Shown in pieces: positions 16,708 to 24,954 of a stretch of DNA of 64,000 nt. Origin of the DNA: an uncultured Prevotellaceae bacterium (GTDB lineage Bacteria > Bacteroidota > Bacteroidia > Bacteroidales > Bacteroidaceae); the NCBI GenBank assembly GCA_902790625.1, contig CADASP010000019.1, positions 1 to 64,000 on the forward strand, read 5' to 3'. A program made the translations under genes and the position numbers. Under the pieces are notes generated by a model that ran no database searches, had not been told where the DNA came from, and saw only the letters and a list, made by a program, of their open reading frames with translations. Each line of letters opens with the position of its first letter. Position 1 is the stretch's first letter.

Positions 16708-17073
16708 CCAGAATGCCCGCAGCCCACTTTCCCTGGAGCAAGGCATAGCCGAGCGGTATTATTTGGTTTTTTGAAAGACGCGAAGCGTAATCTGTGCCAG
16801 CGGCCATGAATAATGCGGATTAGGCGTTGCCAAAGCGGGAAATAGAGCGCCGCTTTTTGGTTGGCAGCGGGCGGGGACAACATTGGCAGCGGCCGCTGCC
16901 AATGATGGCAGCGAGCGCCGCCAATGATGGCAGCGGCCGCTGCCAACCGATTTTTCATGTGTGTAAAGAATTGGATGCCCTATTTTAGACATTTCTCCAC
17001 AAAAACGCGTGATTTTTCTCTGTAATTCGGGAGAAAAGAGTAACTTTGCAGCAGAGTTATGGCATTGACGACT
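16708..17073. repeat. Spacer with tandem perfect GC palindromes
   Basis: TTGGCAGCGGCCGCTGCCAA is a perfect 20-bp palindrome at 16883-16902, and an 18-bp palindrome TGGCAGCGGCCGCTGCCA recurs at 16928-16945. Between them is the related ATGGCAGCGAGCGCCGCCAA. A further half-copy lies at 16861-16870. The block could extrude cruciforms or end transcription of the GNAT gene. The promoter of the mannanase gene is at 17041-17048. No gene is seen. Confidence 0.7.
17041..17048 (+). promoter_or_regulatory. Bacteroidetes -7 box TAACTTTG
   Basis: TAnnTTTG box 26 bases before the ATG at 17074; the earlier ATG at 17059 would leave almost no leader. Confidence 0.6.
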
Positions 17074-18054
17074 ATGAACAGACTGATTATCTGCATCGCT
17101 GCTGCTTTGTGCATGATAAGCACTCACACACTAGCACAGTTTACGACCCAAGGGACGCAGCTGATGGATGCTGCAGGACATGCCTTTGTCATCGCGGGCA
17201 TCAACAATCCCCATGCATGGTTTGGCGAGCGGGCCTATCAAGCGCTCGACGACATCGCCGCCACGAAGGCCAACACCGTGCGCATCGTTTGGAACGCCAG
17301 AGGGCGGGCCGACCAGTTGGAGCGCATCATCGAGCGGTGCATCGCCCTAAAGATGGTTCCGATGGTGGAGCTGCACGACGTGACGGGCAACTCGTCGGCA
17401 GAGCGGCTTCTCGACATGGCCCACTACTACACCCGCGACGACGTGAAGGCCGTGCTGATGCGGCATGAGCGCTATCTGCTCATCAACATTGCCAATGAAT
17501 GGGGAGCCCACGAGGCCACCGCCCAGCACTGGCAGGAGAGCTACGGCGCAGCCATCGCCGCCATGCGCACAGCGGGCTATAAGACCACGCTGGTGGTCGA
17601 CGCCCCTGGCTGGGGACAGAACATCCAGCCCATATTGCAGGCTGGCAGGACGCTCATTGAGCACGATCCGCTGCACAACATTCTTTTCTCCGTCCACATG
17701 TATGGCTCATGGAACAATGCCCAAGACATCGTTGACAAGCTCTCCACCGCCAAGGAGATAGAGCTGCCATTGATAGTCGGCGAGTTTGGCTATAACCATA
17801 ACAACGGCCAGAACAACCTCGGCTGCAAAGCTGACCACCGCATCATCATGGCGACGTGCAAGCGTCTGGGCTATGGCTTTATGCCCTGGTCGTGGACGGG
17901 CAACAACAGGGAGAACGCTTGGCTCGACCTGGTGGACAGCCGCGACTGGAAGACGCCGACACAGTGGGGGCGTGAGGTCATCGAAGGGGAATGCGGAATA
18001 CGGCAGACGGCTCTGCCCGCCTGTGTATTCGAAGAGAACATCACGAAAGAATAA
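17074..18054 (+). CDS. Secreted GH5 glycoside hydrolase, probable beta-mannanase (GH5_8-like)
   Basis: Exported enzyme of 326 residues (signal peptide MNRLIICIAAALCMISTHTLAQ). The order of motifs follows the Bacillus-type mannanases of GH5 subfamily 8: NTVRIVWN, MVPMVELHDVTG, LINIANEWG with acid/base Glu142, TLVVDAPGWGQ, LFSVHMYGSW, LIVGEFGY with nucleophile Glu237, and GFMPWSWTGN. It should hydrolyse beta-1,4-mannan or glucomannan. It is transcribed alone, but an alpha-galactosidase gene lies 2.2 kb downstream on the other strand, so galactomannan use is a reasonable inference. Substrate assignment rests on recalled family motifs and is less certain than the GH5 assignment. Confidence 0.85.
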   Translation: MNRLIICIAAALCMISTHTLAQFTTQGTQLMDAAGHAFVIAGINNPHAWFGERAYQALDDIAATKANTVRIVWNARGRADQLERIIERCIALKMVPMVELHDVTGNSSAERLLDMAHYYTRDDVKAVLMRHERYLLINIANEWGAHEATAQHWQESYGAAIAAMRTAGYKTTLVVDAPGWGQNIQPILQAGRTLIEHDPLHNILFSVHMYGSWNNAQDIVDKLSTAKEIELPLIVGEFGYNHNNGQNNLGCKADHRIIMATCKRLGYGFMPWSWTGNNRENAWLDLVDSRDWKTPTQWGREVIEGECGIRQTALPACVFEENITKE

Positions 18055-18079
18055 TATGACTGAGTCCACTTTCACAAGT

Positions 18080-18231
18080 GGAGTATGGGAGTTTGGGAGT
18101 ATGGGAGTTTGGACGATAGTTCTTCCGTTTACGCATTCGCAGATAGGGGGCACGACGAGGGAAAGCCACAGGTCTATCGTCCATACTCCTAAACTCCTAA
18201 ACTCCCAGACTCCCAGACTCCCTGACTCCCT
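18080..18231. repeat. Inverted repeat with GGACGATAG edge
   Basis: The left arm (18080-18119) is built of GGAGTAT/GGGAGTTT units and ends in GGACGATAG (18111-18119). The right arm starts with CTATCGTCC (18174-18182) and continues with CCTAAACT and CCCAGACT units to 18231. It sits between convergent genes and probably ends transcription from both sides. The same edge motif occurs after clpC, ligA and the DUF4435 gene. Confidence 0.75.
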
Positions 18232-18243
18232 GAGAAAGTAGAA

Positions 18244-18942
18244 TCAATCCTTGGTGAGACCCAGCGACATCACGCTGACGCGTATGCCCGGAATGGCGGC
18301 CAAGGTGCGACCACAAGCAATGACGGTGGCCCCGGTGGTGACGATGTCGTCGATGAGCAGCACATGCTTGCCTTCCAGCCCGCTGCCATCCTTCAGGCAG
18401 AAAGCATCCTCGACATTGAGCATGCGTTCGCGGGCATGCTGCGTGGTCTGGCTCTGTTTGAAGCTGACGCGCCGCAACACATTATTATATATAGGAAGCC
18501 CCGTCACGGAGCGCACCCCCTGTGCAATCGTATGGCTCTGGTTGTAGCCACGCTGCCACTGGCGCCGACGGGTGATGGGCACGGGCAACAGGACGTCGAT
18601 GCCATCGAAGAAGCCCTGAGCAGCAAACCTTCGGGCTGCCATGCCACCCAATGCCTCGCCAATCTCGGGCATGGAGTGGTATTTCAAGTCGTAAATCAGT
18701 TGGCTGTGGGGTGCTTGTGGATAATAGTAGAAGAATGCCGCAGCCCGCTCCACGGGAAATTGCCCCCAGAAGAGGCGCGCCATGGGATTGTCGAGCGGCG
18801 AGCGTTCGAAATGGGTGAGCGAGAGGTGCAGATGACATGCTGCGCAGAGCACCTGCTCGCCCGGCGACAGCCGCCGACCACATACCGGACAGCTACGGGG
18901 CGACACCACATCGAGCAGCTTAGTCCAGAAACTCGTCCTCAT
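18244..18942 (-). CDS. comF: ComF-family phosphoribosyltransferase-like protein
   Basis: Protein of 232 residues with the ComF layout. An N-terminal zinc ribbon (CPVCGRRL and CAAC, residues about 18-37) is followed by a type I phosphoribosyltransferase domain with DLKYHSMPEIG, DVLLPVPITRRRQWQRGYNQ and the PRPP loop LIDDIVTTGAT. ComF is linked to DNA uptake in competent bacteria; its exact biochemical role is not settled. It is the last gene of the 22004-18244 operon and overlaps the recX end by 23 bases. Confidence 0.9.
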   Translation of the reverse strand: MRTSFWTKLLDVVSPRSCPVCGRRLSPGEQVLCAACHLHLSLTHFERSPLDNPMARLFWGQFPVERAAAFFYYYPQAPHSQLIYDLKYHSMPEIGEALGGMAARRFAAQGFFDGIDVLLPVPITRRRQWQRGYNQSHTIAQGVRSVTGLPIYNNVLRRVSFKQSQTTQHARERMLNVEDAFCLKDGSGLEGKHVLLIDDIVTTGATVIACGRTLAAIPGIRVSVMSLGLTKD

Positions 18943-19408
18943 CGTTCACATCGATGCATTGGCGAATGATGTCGATGGTGAAGCCTCGGCCTATGGCAAA
19001 CTTCATGAGCTTTGCCGTCAACTCGTAGGGTGTGGATGCCTTCGTGGCGCGTCGCTTCTGCTGCAGCAGGGGGCGCAGGGCGTTGACATACTCCTGGTCG
19101 TCAATCTCGTCGAGCACTCGGCTGGCGATGTCGCCGTCGATGTGCTTCTGCCATAATGCCTGCTCCACCTTGCGCCGCCCCCATTTGTTGTAGCGCACCT
19201 TGTCGGCCACGAAAGCACGGGCAAAGCGCTCATCGTCGACATAGCGCTCCTGCGTGAGCCGAGCCATCACCTGAGCCTGCTCCTCGGCCGTGACGCCCCA
19301 TGCGCGCATCTTCTCCAGCATCTCGCTTTGGCAATGCTCGCCACGGGCGCAGAGGGCGGCCAACCGCTGGAAAGCTTGCTGGCCAGTCATTTCTTTTTTC
19401 ACTTGCAT
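18920..19408 (-). CDS. recX: Regulatory protein RecX
   Basis: RecX binds RecA filaments and inhibits recombinase activity. The 162 residues have the family's three repeated three-helix units: QAFQRLAALCARGEHCQSEM, then VMARLTQERYVDDERFARAFV and DKVRYNKWGRRKVEQAL (the most conserved block), and the C-terminal unit. It overlaps prmC by 10 bases at its start and comF by 23 bases at its end, so the genes are translationally coupled. recA itself is not in the window. Confidence 0.9.
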   Translation of the reverse strand: MQVKKEMTGQQAFQRLAALCARGEHCQSEMLEKMRAWGVTAEEQAQVMARLTQERYVDDERFARAFVADKVRYNKWGRRKVEQALWQKHIDGDIASRVLDEIDDQEYVNALRPLLQQKRRATKASTPYELTAKLMKFAIGRGFTIDIIRQCIDVNDEDEFLD

Positions 19409-20274
19409 GTCTTGATGAATCGTTCTTTGCCGTATTGGTCGCGGATAATGTCAACATGCTGAAAGCCCATCCCCTGCAACAATGTGGCGGTGGCGTGGGC
19501 ATGACAGGCGTTCAGTTCGAAGAAGAGCCAGCCGCCGGGCTTCAATGCCTGAAGCGCATAGCGGCCAATGGAGCGATAGAACAGCAGGGGGTCATCGTCG
19601 GGCACGAAGAGCGCCTCATGGGGTTCGTAATCCAGCACGTGGGCCTCCATCTGCGTTTTTTCCTCTTCGCATACGTAGGGTGGATTGCTCACAATGATGT
19701 CCCAGCAATCATGGTCGCACAGAGGCGGGTGAAGAGCGTCGACCAAAAGGAAGCCCCCCTCAATCCCCCCAAGGGGGGGAAGAAATCCCTCCATCCCTCC
19801 TGGAGGGGGAAGATGACGACGGGCGTTGTTCGTGGCGATGGCCAAGGCTTTATCAGAGATGTCCCAAGCCGCCACATGGGCATGGGGCAACTCGGCCGCC
19901 AGTGTGATGGCGATGCAGCCGCTGCCCGTCCCAATGTCGAGGATGGCTCCTTGCCAGCTGGCGGGTTGTGTGCATGCCAAGACATGCTGTACCAGCTCTT
20001 CGGTTTCTGGACGGGGAATCAGCACGCCAGGCTCCACATGAAACCAGCGCCCCAGGAACTGGGCCTCGCCCAACACATATTGTACGGGTTCGCCCGCCAG
20101 CAACCGTTGTTGCAGTTGGCTGAGCTGGTGCTCATCCACCGTTTCCAAACGTCCTGCCAGCACATCTGCCAGGGTCAGCCCGTAGCGCACCTCGGCCACC
20201 ATGCGGGTGATGGCTTTTGCTTCGCCCTCGTCGTAGCGCGCCGTCAGCGGTTGCCAAAACTCGCGGTAGGTCAT
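19399..20274 (-). CDS. prmC: Peptide chain release factor N5-glutamine methyltransferase
   Basis: PrmC methylates the glutamine of the GGQ motif in release factors using S-adenosylmethionine. Of 291 residues, the N-terminal helical domain ends near 75, and the Rossmann domain shows ILDIGTGSGCIAITLA (SAM binding) and the catalytic IVSNPPYV. Between the helix NNARRH and the strand FLLVDA the expected short link is replaced by about 20 extra residues rich in P, G, L and E (residues about 155-174, LPPPGGMEGFLPPLGGIEGG). These are encoded by two adjacent GC-rich hairpins (19751-19812), so a repeat has been inserted in frame. The gene overlaps the alpha-galactosidase gene by 4 bases and recX by 10. 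Confidence 0.92.
   Translation of the reverse strand: MTYREFWQPLTARYDEGEAKAITRMVAEVRYGLTLADVLAGRLETVDEHQLSQLQQRLLAGEPVQYVLGEAQFLGRWFHVEPGVLIPRPETEELVQHVLACTQPASWQGAILDIGTGSGCIAITLAAELPHAHVAAWDISDKALAIATNNARRHLPPPGGMEGFLPPLGGIEGGFLLVDALHPPLCDHDCWDIIVSNPPYVCEEEKTQMEAHVLDYEPHEALFVPDDDPLLFYRSIGRYALQALKPGGWLFFELNACHAHATATLLQGMGFQHVDIIRDQYGKERFIKTCK
19751..19812. repeat. Palindromic repeat inserted in frame in prmC
   Basis: Two neighbouring hairpins: CCCCCCAAGGGGGG near 19775-19788 and CCCTCCTGGAGGG near 19794-19807, with the flank GCCCCCCTCAATCCCCCC. The CTCAATCCCCCC block recurs inside the RNA methyltransferase gene at 48753-48820. Here it encodes about 20 residues of PrmC that the family normally lacks. 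Confidence 0.75.
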
Positions 20275-22004
20275 CTCAGCACTTTTCGGCCATTGCTGAT
20301 CACGATGCCGCCAGCAGCCTTTCCTTCAGTATATGAGCGTCCCAGCAGGTCATAGCTGTGAGCGTCGGCCTCCGGGTCACTGCTGGCATCATGAATGGCC
20401 GCCGATGCCACAGGCTTCAGCTCGATATAGTCGATGTCGGGCATCCATGCCTTGGCGTTCGACAGGCGAATGGTGTTGCGCCCCTTCTGCAGGTTCACGG
20501 TGAGCGTCTTGGTGCCCACCTTCTGCCATCCGCCACTGTTGGCGCTGATGGTGGAAACGGTGGCGCCGTTCACGCCGACGGTGATGTTGCGGTTCTCGCC
20601 CGAGATGAAGCCGATGGTGAGTTTGTACTCGCCTCCCTCATGGCTATAGACATCGCGCCAGAGCAGGTCGTTCTGCTCGCTCTGCCCCAGCCAGCCAGCC
20701 TTGAAGCCAGCCGAGCAGAATGAGGAAGCCTCGTAGATGCCGGTCTGCTCTGCTTGGTTGTTCTTCAGCTCCTGATAGTCGCTGATATAGGCTGTCTCGG
20801 CCTCATAGCGGGTGCGCTCCAGTCGCTTGTCGGCCACGGCCACATAGATGCGGGTGCCATGGGCGGGCACCGCAACCTCATACTGGTCAGTGAACTCGCC
20901 CACATCCTTACGTTGGAACACATCGCGAAGGCGCACGGTGCCTGCCAGGTCGACATCGCTGAAGCGCAGCGTGACCTGTTTTTGTTCATCGTTGGGATTG
21001 TAGATGGCCACGGCGCGCTTTTTGCCGCCCAGCGTCTCGATGTCCTTCACCAAGATATGACAGTCGTTGTTCAGTGCTGCAAGGTAGGCTTGCAGACACA
21101 GGGAGTCCTGATTGAGGGCGATGAGCTCGGTGTTTCTGAGCAGCGTGAGCGTAGAGCTTTTGATGGTGGTGAGGTCGCATCCGATGAGCAGCGGCGATGC
21201 CATGATGCACCACATGCCAAAGTGGGTGCGGTCTTCCTCGGCGGTGAGCGAGCGGCCCACTTCGAGCATGTCCATGTCGTTGTAGTGGCCGTCGTAGCAA
21301 TAGGCGCTCATGTAGAGGTTCTCGGCCAGGATGCCCTTCACCGAACCCCAGCTGTTGTTGATGTCGTGGGTGGTGCGCCACGAGAATGCCACATCGTGCA
21401 CCCAGGTGCCGGGATAGTTCCATCGGCACACGTTCATCCTGACATCGGTGCGCCCAGTGTTCTTGATGGCTTCGCTGATGGCGGTATAGCGCTCCTGCGG
21501 GTCGAGGGCGAGGCGCTGCGAGTTCTGCGGAGCATCGCCACCGCAGAAGTCGACCTTGATGAAGTCGAAGCCACACTCGTTGAAATAGAAATCGGCATCG
21601 TGCTGGTCGTAGCGGTAGAAGCCCACATCGACGCTCAGCACGTCGCCATTGTAGTAGTTGCCGCAGGTGTTGCCACCGGCATCGCTGTAGATGCCAGCCT
21701 TCAGTCCCTTCGCGTGGATGTAGTCGGCCACGGGCTTCAGTCCATGGGGGAAGCGCTGCGGATGGATGAGCAGCTCGCCCGTAGTCTTGTTGCGCCCGCC
21801 AAAGAAGCCGTCGTCGATGTTGATGTGGTCGAAGCCCACGGCCTTGAGGCCCTTCGACACCATGGCGTCGGCCTGACGCTTGATTAAGTTCTCGTTGATG
21901 TTCACGCCGTAGGTGTTCCACGAACTCCATCCCATGGTGGGGCCGTTTTGTGCCAATGATGGAATGGCGATGGCCAAGGCCAGGAAGAGTAAAGATGTTT
22001 TCAT
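20271..22004 (-). CDS. Secreted GH27 alpha-galactosidase with C-terminal CBM35-like domain
   Basis: Exported enzyme of 577 residues. The GH27 barrel is clear: MGWSSWNTYG, HINIDDGFF, GLKAGIYSDAG, nucleophile Asp152 in FIKVDFCGG, acid/base Asp214 in WRTTHDI, and MASPLLIGCDL. A small beta domain follows (AIYNPNDEQKQVTLRFSDV). From about residue 400 a CBM35-like carbohydrate-binding domain begins (ARYEAETAYISDYQEL, then GEYKLTIGFISGENRNI and NTIRLSNAKAWMPDIDYIEL). It releases alpha-galactose from galactomannan or oligosaccharides and may also act on alpha-N-acetylgalactosamine or arabinose as some relatives do. First gene of the operon with prmC, recX and comF, an odd but tightly packed combination (overlap of 4 bases). 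Confidence 0.92.
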   Translation of the reverse strand: MKTSLLFLALAIAIPSLAQNGPTMGWSSWNTYGVNINENLIKRQADAMVSKGLKAVGFDHINIDDGFFGGRNKTTGELLIHPQRFPHGLKPVADYIHAKGLKAGIYSDAGGNTCGNYYNGDVLSVDVGFYRYDQHDADFYFNECGFDFIKVDFCGGDAPQNSQRLALDPQERYTAISEAIKNTGRTDVRMNVCRWNYPGTWVHDVAFSWRTTHDINNSWGSVKGILAENLYMSAYCYDGHYNDMDMLEVGRSLTAEEDRTHFGMWCIMASPLLIGCDLTTIKSSTLTLLRNTELIALNQDSLCLQAYLAALNNDCHILVKDIETLGGKKRAVAIYNPNDEQKQVTLRFSDVDLAGTVRLRDVFQRKDVGEFTDQYEVAVPAHGTRIYVAVADKRLERTRYEAETAYISDYQELKNNQAEQTGIYEASSFCSAGFKAGWLGQSEQNDLLWRDVYSHEGGEYKLTIGFISGENRNITVGVNGATVSTISANSGGWQKVGTKTLTVNLQKGRNTIRLSNAKAWMPDIDYIELKPVASAAIHDASSDPEADAHSYDLLGRSYTEGKAAGGIVISNGRKVLR

Positions 22005-22021
22005 TAGCGTTAGGAGTTGTT

Positions 22022-22099
22022 AAGCCCCCTAAGTCAGGGGATTGGGGGTCTGAACAGCCGTGAGGTGCACGCGTTCAGTCCTTCCCTAACTTAGGGGGC
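22022..22099 (-). terminator. Large hairpin after serA
   Basis: GCCCCCTAAGT (from 22023) pairs with ACTTAGGGGGC (to 22099), and GGTCTGAAC with GTTCAGTCC nearer the loop. It lies between the serA stop and the alpha-galactosidase start, all on the minus strand, so it probably separates the two transcripts. Confidence 0.6.
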
Positions 22100-22112
22100 G
22101 AAAAAATAGGAT

Positions 22113-23027
22113 TCAGTTTACTTTGAACCTGGTGTCGCCATCCTTGAAGAAGGCGTTGATCTGCTTGGCAGCAGCGATGCCGGCGTTGGTGTTGGCCTCA
22201 GCCGTCTGTGCGCCCATCTTCTTCGGGGTTGAGAAGTAACGGCCTTCGAACTTGGCGAAATCGGCATGCTGGTCGGGCATGATGTCGGTGACGAACTTCA
22301 GGTCCTGACGCTCTTCCATCAGCTTCAGCAGCTCTGGCTCGTTGATGACCTCCTTGCGGGCGGTGTTCACCAGGATGCCGCCCTTCTTCATCTTGCCCAC
22401 GAGGGCGTAGTTGATGCTCTGCTTGGTCTCGGGGGTGGCGGGGATGTGGAGGCTCACCACATCGCACTGCTCGAACAGGGCTTCCTGGTTCTCCACTGCG
22501 TGCACACCAGCTTTCTCGATGACCTCTGCGGGACAGTAGGCGTCGAAGGCATATACATCCATGCCGAAGCCCTTGGCGATGCGGGCCACGTTGCGCCCCA
22601 CATTGCCGAAGGCGAGGATGCCCAGCTTCTTGTCCTTCAGCTCGGTGCCAGCCTTGCCGTTGTAGAACTGACGAACGGCGAAGACGAGGAGTCCGAAGAC
22701 CAGCTCGGCCACGGCGTTGGCGTTTTGGCCAGGGGTGTTCTCGGCCACCACGTTGTGAGCGGTGGCGGCGCTGAGGTCGATGTTGTCGTAGCCGGCACCG
22801 GCACGCACCACAATCTTCAGTTGCTTGGCGGCGTCGAGCACCTCGGCATCCACCTTGTCCGAGCGGATGATGAGTGCGTCGGCATCCTTCACGGCATCGA
22901 GCAGCTGCTGCTTCTCGGTGTATTTCTCCAGCAGTGCCAGCTCATGGCCCGCTGCTTCAATCTCTTTGCGAATACCTTCTACAGCAGCTGCTGCGAAAGG
23001 CTTCTCGGTTGCTACTAATACTTTCAT
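22113..23027 (-). CDS. serA: D-3-phosphoglycerate dehydrogenase
   Basis: Catalyses the NAD-dependent first step of serine synthesis from 3-phosphoglycerate. With 304 residues it is the short form lacking ACT domains. Visible are GAGYDNIDLSAATAHNVVAENTPGQN, the nucleotide-binding GILAFGNVGRNVARIAKGFG, and the catalytic region with HIPATPETK and NTARKEVINE. Without an ACT domain, serine feedback inhibition by the usual mechanism is not expected. It follows serC in the same direction, so the two form a serine operon, with an inverted pair of GC-rich palindromes in the 146-base gap. Confidence 0.88.
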   Translation of the reverse strand: MKVLVATEKPFAAAAVEGIRKEIEAAGHELALLEKYTEKQQLLDAVKDADALIIRSDKVDAEVLDAAKQLKIVVRAGAGYDNIDLSAATAHNVVAENTPGQNANAVAELVFGLLVFAVRQFYNGKAGTELKDKKLGILAFGNVGRNVARIAKGFGMDVYAFDAYCPAEVIEKAGVHAVENQEALFEQCDVVSLHIPATPETKQSINYALVGKMKKGGILVNTARKEVINEPELLKLMEERQDLKFVTDIMPDQHADFAKFEGRYFSTPKKMGAQTAEANTNAGIAAAKQINAFFKDGDTRFKVN

Positions 23028-23029
23028 AT

Positions 23030-23173
23030 ATCCACCCCCAACCCCTCCCCAAGGTGAGGGGAGTTTGGTTACTTACGGGGTCTCCTTTATTTAAGATACT
23101 ATTTTTTTATATTCCAAAGAATCCACGGGTCTAATTAAATTCCCCTCCCGCTCGGGAGGGGATAGGGGTGGGT
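23030..23173. repeat. Inverted pair of 35-bp palindromic elements between serC and serA
   Basis: The left copy (23030-23064) has CCACCCCCAACCCCTCCCC followed by GGTGAGGGGAGT. The right copy (23139-23173) is its inverted relative, with TCCCCTCCCGCTCGGGAGGG and GGGGTGGGT. The GGGGAGT sides face a 74-bp AT-rich interior. Same arrangement as around the DUF559 gene and between the beta and gamma oxidoreductase genes. Confidence 0.7.
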
Positions 23174-24244
23174 TCAGTGTTTTGCCTCAAACTCTTTCAT
23201 GCAAGCCACGAGTGCATTGACGCCTTCGATGGTCTGGGCGTTGTAGCAGCTGGCACGGAAGCCACCTACGGAGCGATGACCCTTCACGCCCACCATGCCC
23301 TTCGACACGGCGAAGTCGAGGAAGTCCTTCTCCAGCTCCTTGTATTCGTCGGCCATCACGAAGCAGATGTTCATCAGCGAGCGGTCCTCCTTGGCGGTGA
23401 CAGTACCACGGAACAGCTTGTTGCGGTCGATTTCGCCATAGACGATCTCGGCGCGCTGCTTGGCCAGCTTGTCCATTGCCTCTACGCCACCCTGACGCTT
23501 GATCCAGCGCAGGTTCTCCAGTGCACAATAGATGGGCACCACGGGAGGTGTGTTGAACATCGACCCCTTCTCCACGTGCGTGCGATAGTCGAGCATGGTG
23601 GGAATGGGGCGCGGGGCACGGCCCAGCTTCTCGTCCTTCAGGATGACGATGGTCACACCGGCCATAGCCAGATTCTTCTGTGCGCCGGCATAGATGGCAT
23701 CATACTTGGCCACGTCGACGGGACGGCTGAAGATGTCGCTCGACATGTCGGCAATCAGTGGCACGCTGACCTCAGGATCCTGGCGCATCTCGGTGCCATA
23801 GATGGTGTTGTTGGTGGTGATGTGCAGGTAGTCGGCATCTTCGGGCACGGTCCATCCCTTGGGGATGAAGGTGTAGTTGGCATCGGCCGAGCTGGCCACT
23901 TCCACCACCTCGCCGAAGAGCTTGGCCTCCTTCATGGCCTTCTTGGCCCAGACGCCAGTGTTCAGATAAGCCGCCTTCTTCACCAGGAAGTTATACGGAA
24001 TCATGCAGAACTCCAGTGATGCGCCACCACCGAGGAAGATGACGGAGTAGCCCTCGGGCACCTGCAGCAGCTCCTTCACCAGAGCCACGGCCTCGTCGAC
24101 GACGGGCTGGAAATCCTTTGCACGGTGGCTGATCTCCATCAAGGAGAGACCCGAACCGTTGAAGTCTAAACACTGTTGAGCAGTGGCCTCGATGACCTCG
24201 CGTGGAAGCATCGAAGGGCCGGCATTGAAGTTGTACTTCTTCAT
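23174..24244 (-). CDS. serC: Phosphoserine aminotransferase
   Basis: PLP enzyme converting 3-phosphohydroxypyruvate to 3-phosphoserine, the second step of serine synthesis; it also serves pyridoxal synthesis in many bacteria. The 356 residues show [14 protein letters not shown] at the start, [24 protein letters not shown] with the PLP lysine in [12 protein letters not shown], and [12 protein letters not shown] at the end. The start at 24244 matches the family; an ATG nine bases earlier is possible. Promoter elements lie upstream at 24296-24326. serA follows, so both enzymes are made from one message. Confidence 0.93.
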   Translation of the reverse strand: MKKYNFNAGPSMLPREVIEATAQQCLDFNGSGLSLMEISHRAKDFQPVVDEAVALVKELLQVPEGYSVIFLGGGASLEFCMIPYNFLVKKAAYLNTGVWAKKAMKEAKLFGEVVEVASSADANYTFIPKGWTVPEDADYLHITTNNTIYGTEMRQDPEVSVPLIADMSSDIFSRPVDVAKYDAIYAGAQKNLAMAGVTIVILKDEKLGRAPRPIPTMLDYRTHVEKGSMFNTPPVVPIYCALENLRWIKRQGGVEAMDKLAKQRAEIVYGEIDRNKLFRGTVTAKEDRSLMNICFVMADEYKELEKDFLDFAVSKGMVGVKGHRSVGGFRASCYNAQTIEGVNALVACMKEFEAKH

Positions 24245-24295
24245 AATGACCATTTTTTATTGTTAGAAAAATTTCTCCTATCTTAAAAGACGGTG

Positions 24296-24326
24296 CAAAA
24301 GTAAACAAAAAAGATGAAAGGGCAAA
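24296..24326 (-). promoter_or_regulatory. Promoter of serC-serA (-33 TTTG, -7 TACTTTTG)
   Basis: On the minus strand TTTG (24323-24326) and TACTTTTG (24296-24303) are separated by exactly 19 bases. Confidence 0.75.
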
Positions 24327-24435
24327 ACTTTCCGTCACATTTTTCATGGTTTAGCTTACAAATAGCCACTGCATGGTGTTTTTTTGATGTCGGTCAAAAA
24401 ACAGGTCTGTTTTCGCACACAGCCTGTGGAAAGCC

Positions 24436-24466
24436 ATTGCAGATTGGCCAAACCTGCGTACCTTTG
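24436..24466 (+). promoter_or_regulatory. Promoter (-33 ATTG, -7 TACCTTTG)
   Basis: ATTG (24436-24439) and TACCTTTG (24459-24466) are 19 bases apart; the start codon of the next gene is at 24537, giving a leader of about 65 bases. Confidence 0.65.
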
Positions 24467-24536
24467 CACCGTCGAAAGGAACAAAAAGCCTTGACGACAA
24501 CAGGATAACATTATTATTAAAAGAAAGGAAAAAAAG

Positions 24537-24896
24537 ATGAAAAAGATTGTTTTAACCCTTGTGGCCATGCTCACCATGACGATGGCCAACGCAGAGAACG
24601 AAGACAACAACACCGTGGAGGCCGCCAACGCCTACGACATGCGCGTGAACATGCGCAAGCTGGCCGTGACACTGGGACTGACGCTCGACCAGATGGAAGC
24701 CGTGCAAGACATCCATCACCAGTTCTGCAACGAGATGATGCTGGCAGCACAGGCCGAAGGCGACGAGCGCACCAGCATGGTGGAACAGGCCGTGAAGAAG
24801 GATGTGCGCTACATGCACTACATCCTCGACGACAAGCAGTATCGCAAATATCTGCTGCTGCTCAACACCACGCTCTACAACCGAGGACTGCGTTAA
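24537..24896 (+). CDS. Small exported helical protein of unknown function
   Basis: 119 residues with a signal peptide (MKKIVLTLVAMLTMTMANA). The mature part is mostly helical and charged (MRVNMRKLAVTLGLTLDQMEAVQDIHHQFCNEMM, then DVRYMHYILDDKQYRKYLLLLNTTLYNRGL). The pattern, a helix pair followed by LDDKQYRKYL, recalls small periplasmic proteins of the Spy/CpxP or DUF4890 kind, in which a similar LTxEQxxKY motif occurs. I cannot assign a family with confidence. It is transcribed alone from its own promoter and ends in a good terminator. Confidence 0.7.
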   Translation: MKKIVLTLVAMLTMTMANAENEDNNTVEAANAYDMRVNMRKLAVTLGLTLDQMEAVQDIHHQFCNEMMLAAQAEGDERTSMVEQAVKKDVRYMHYILDDKQYRKYLLLLNTTLYNRGLR

Positions 24897-24954
24897 TAAA
24901 ATGCACAGAAAAGAACAGTTTGAAATCTCATTTCAGAGGAGATAACCATTCAGG

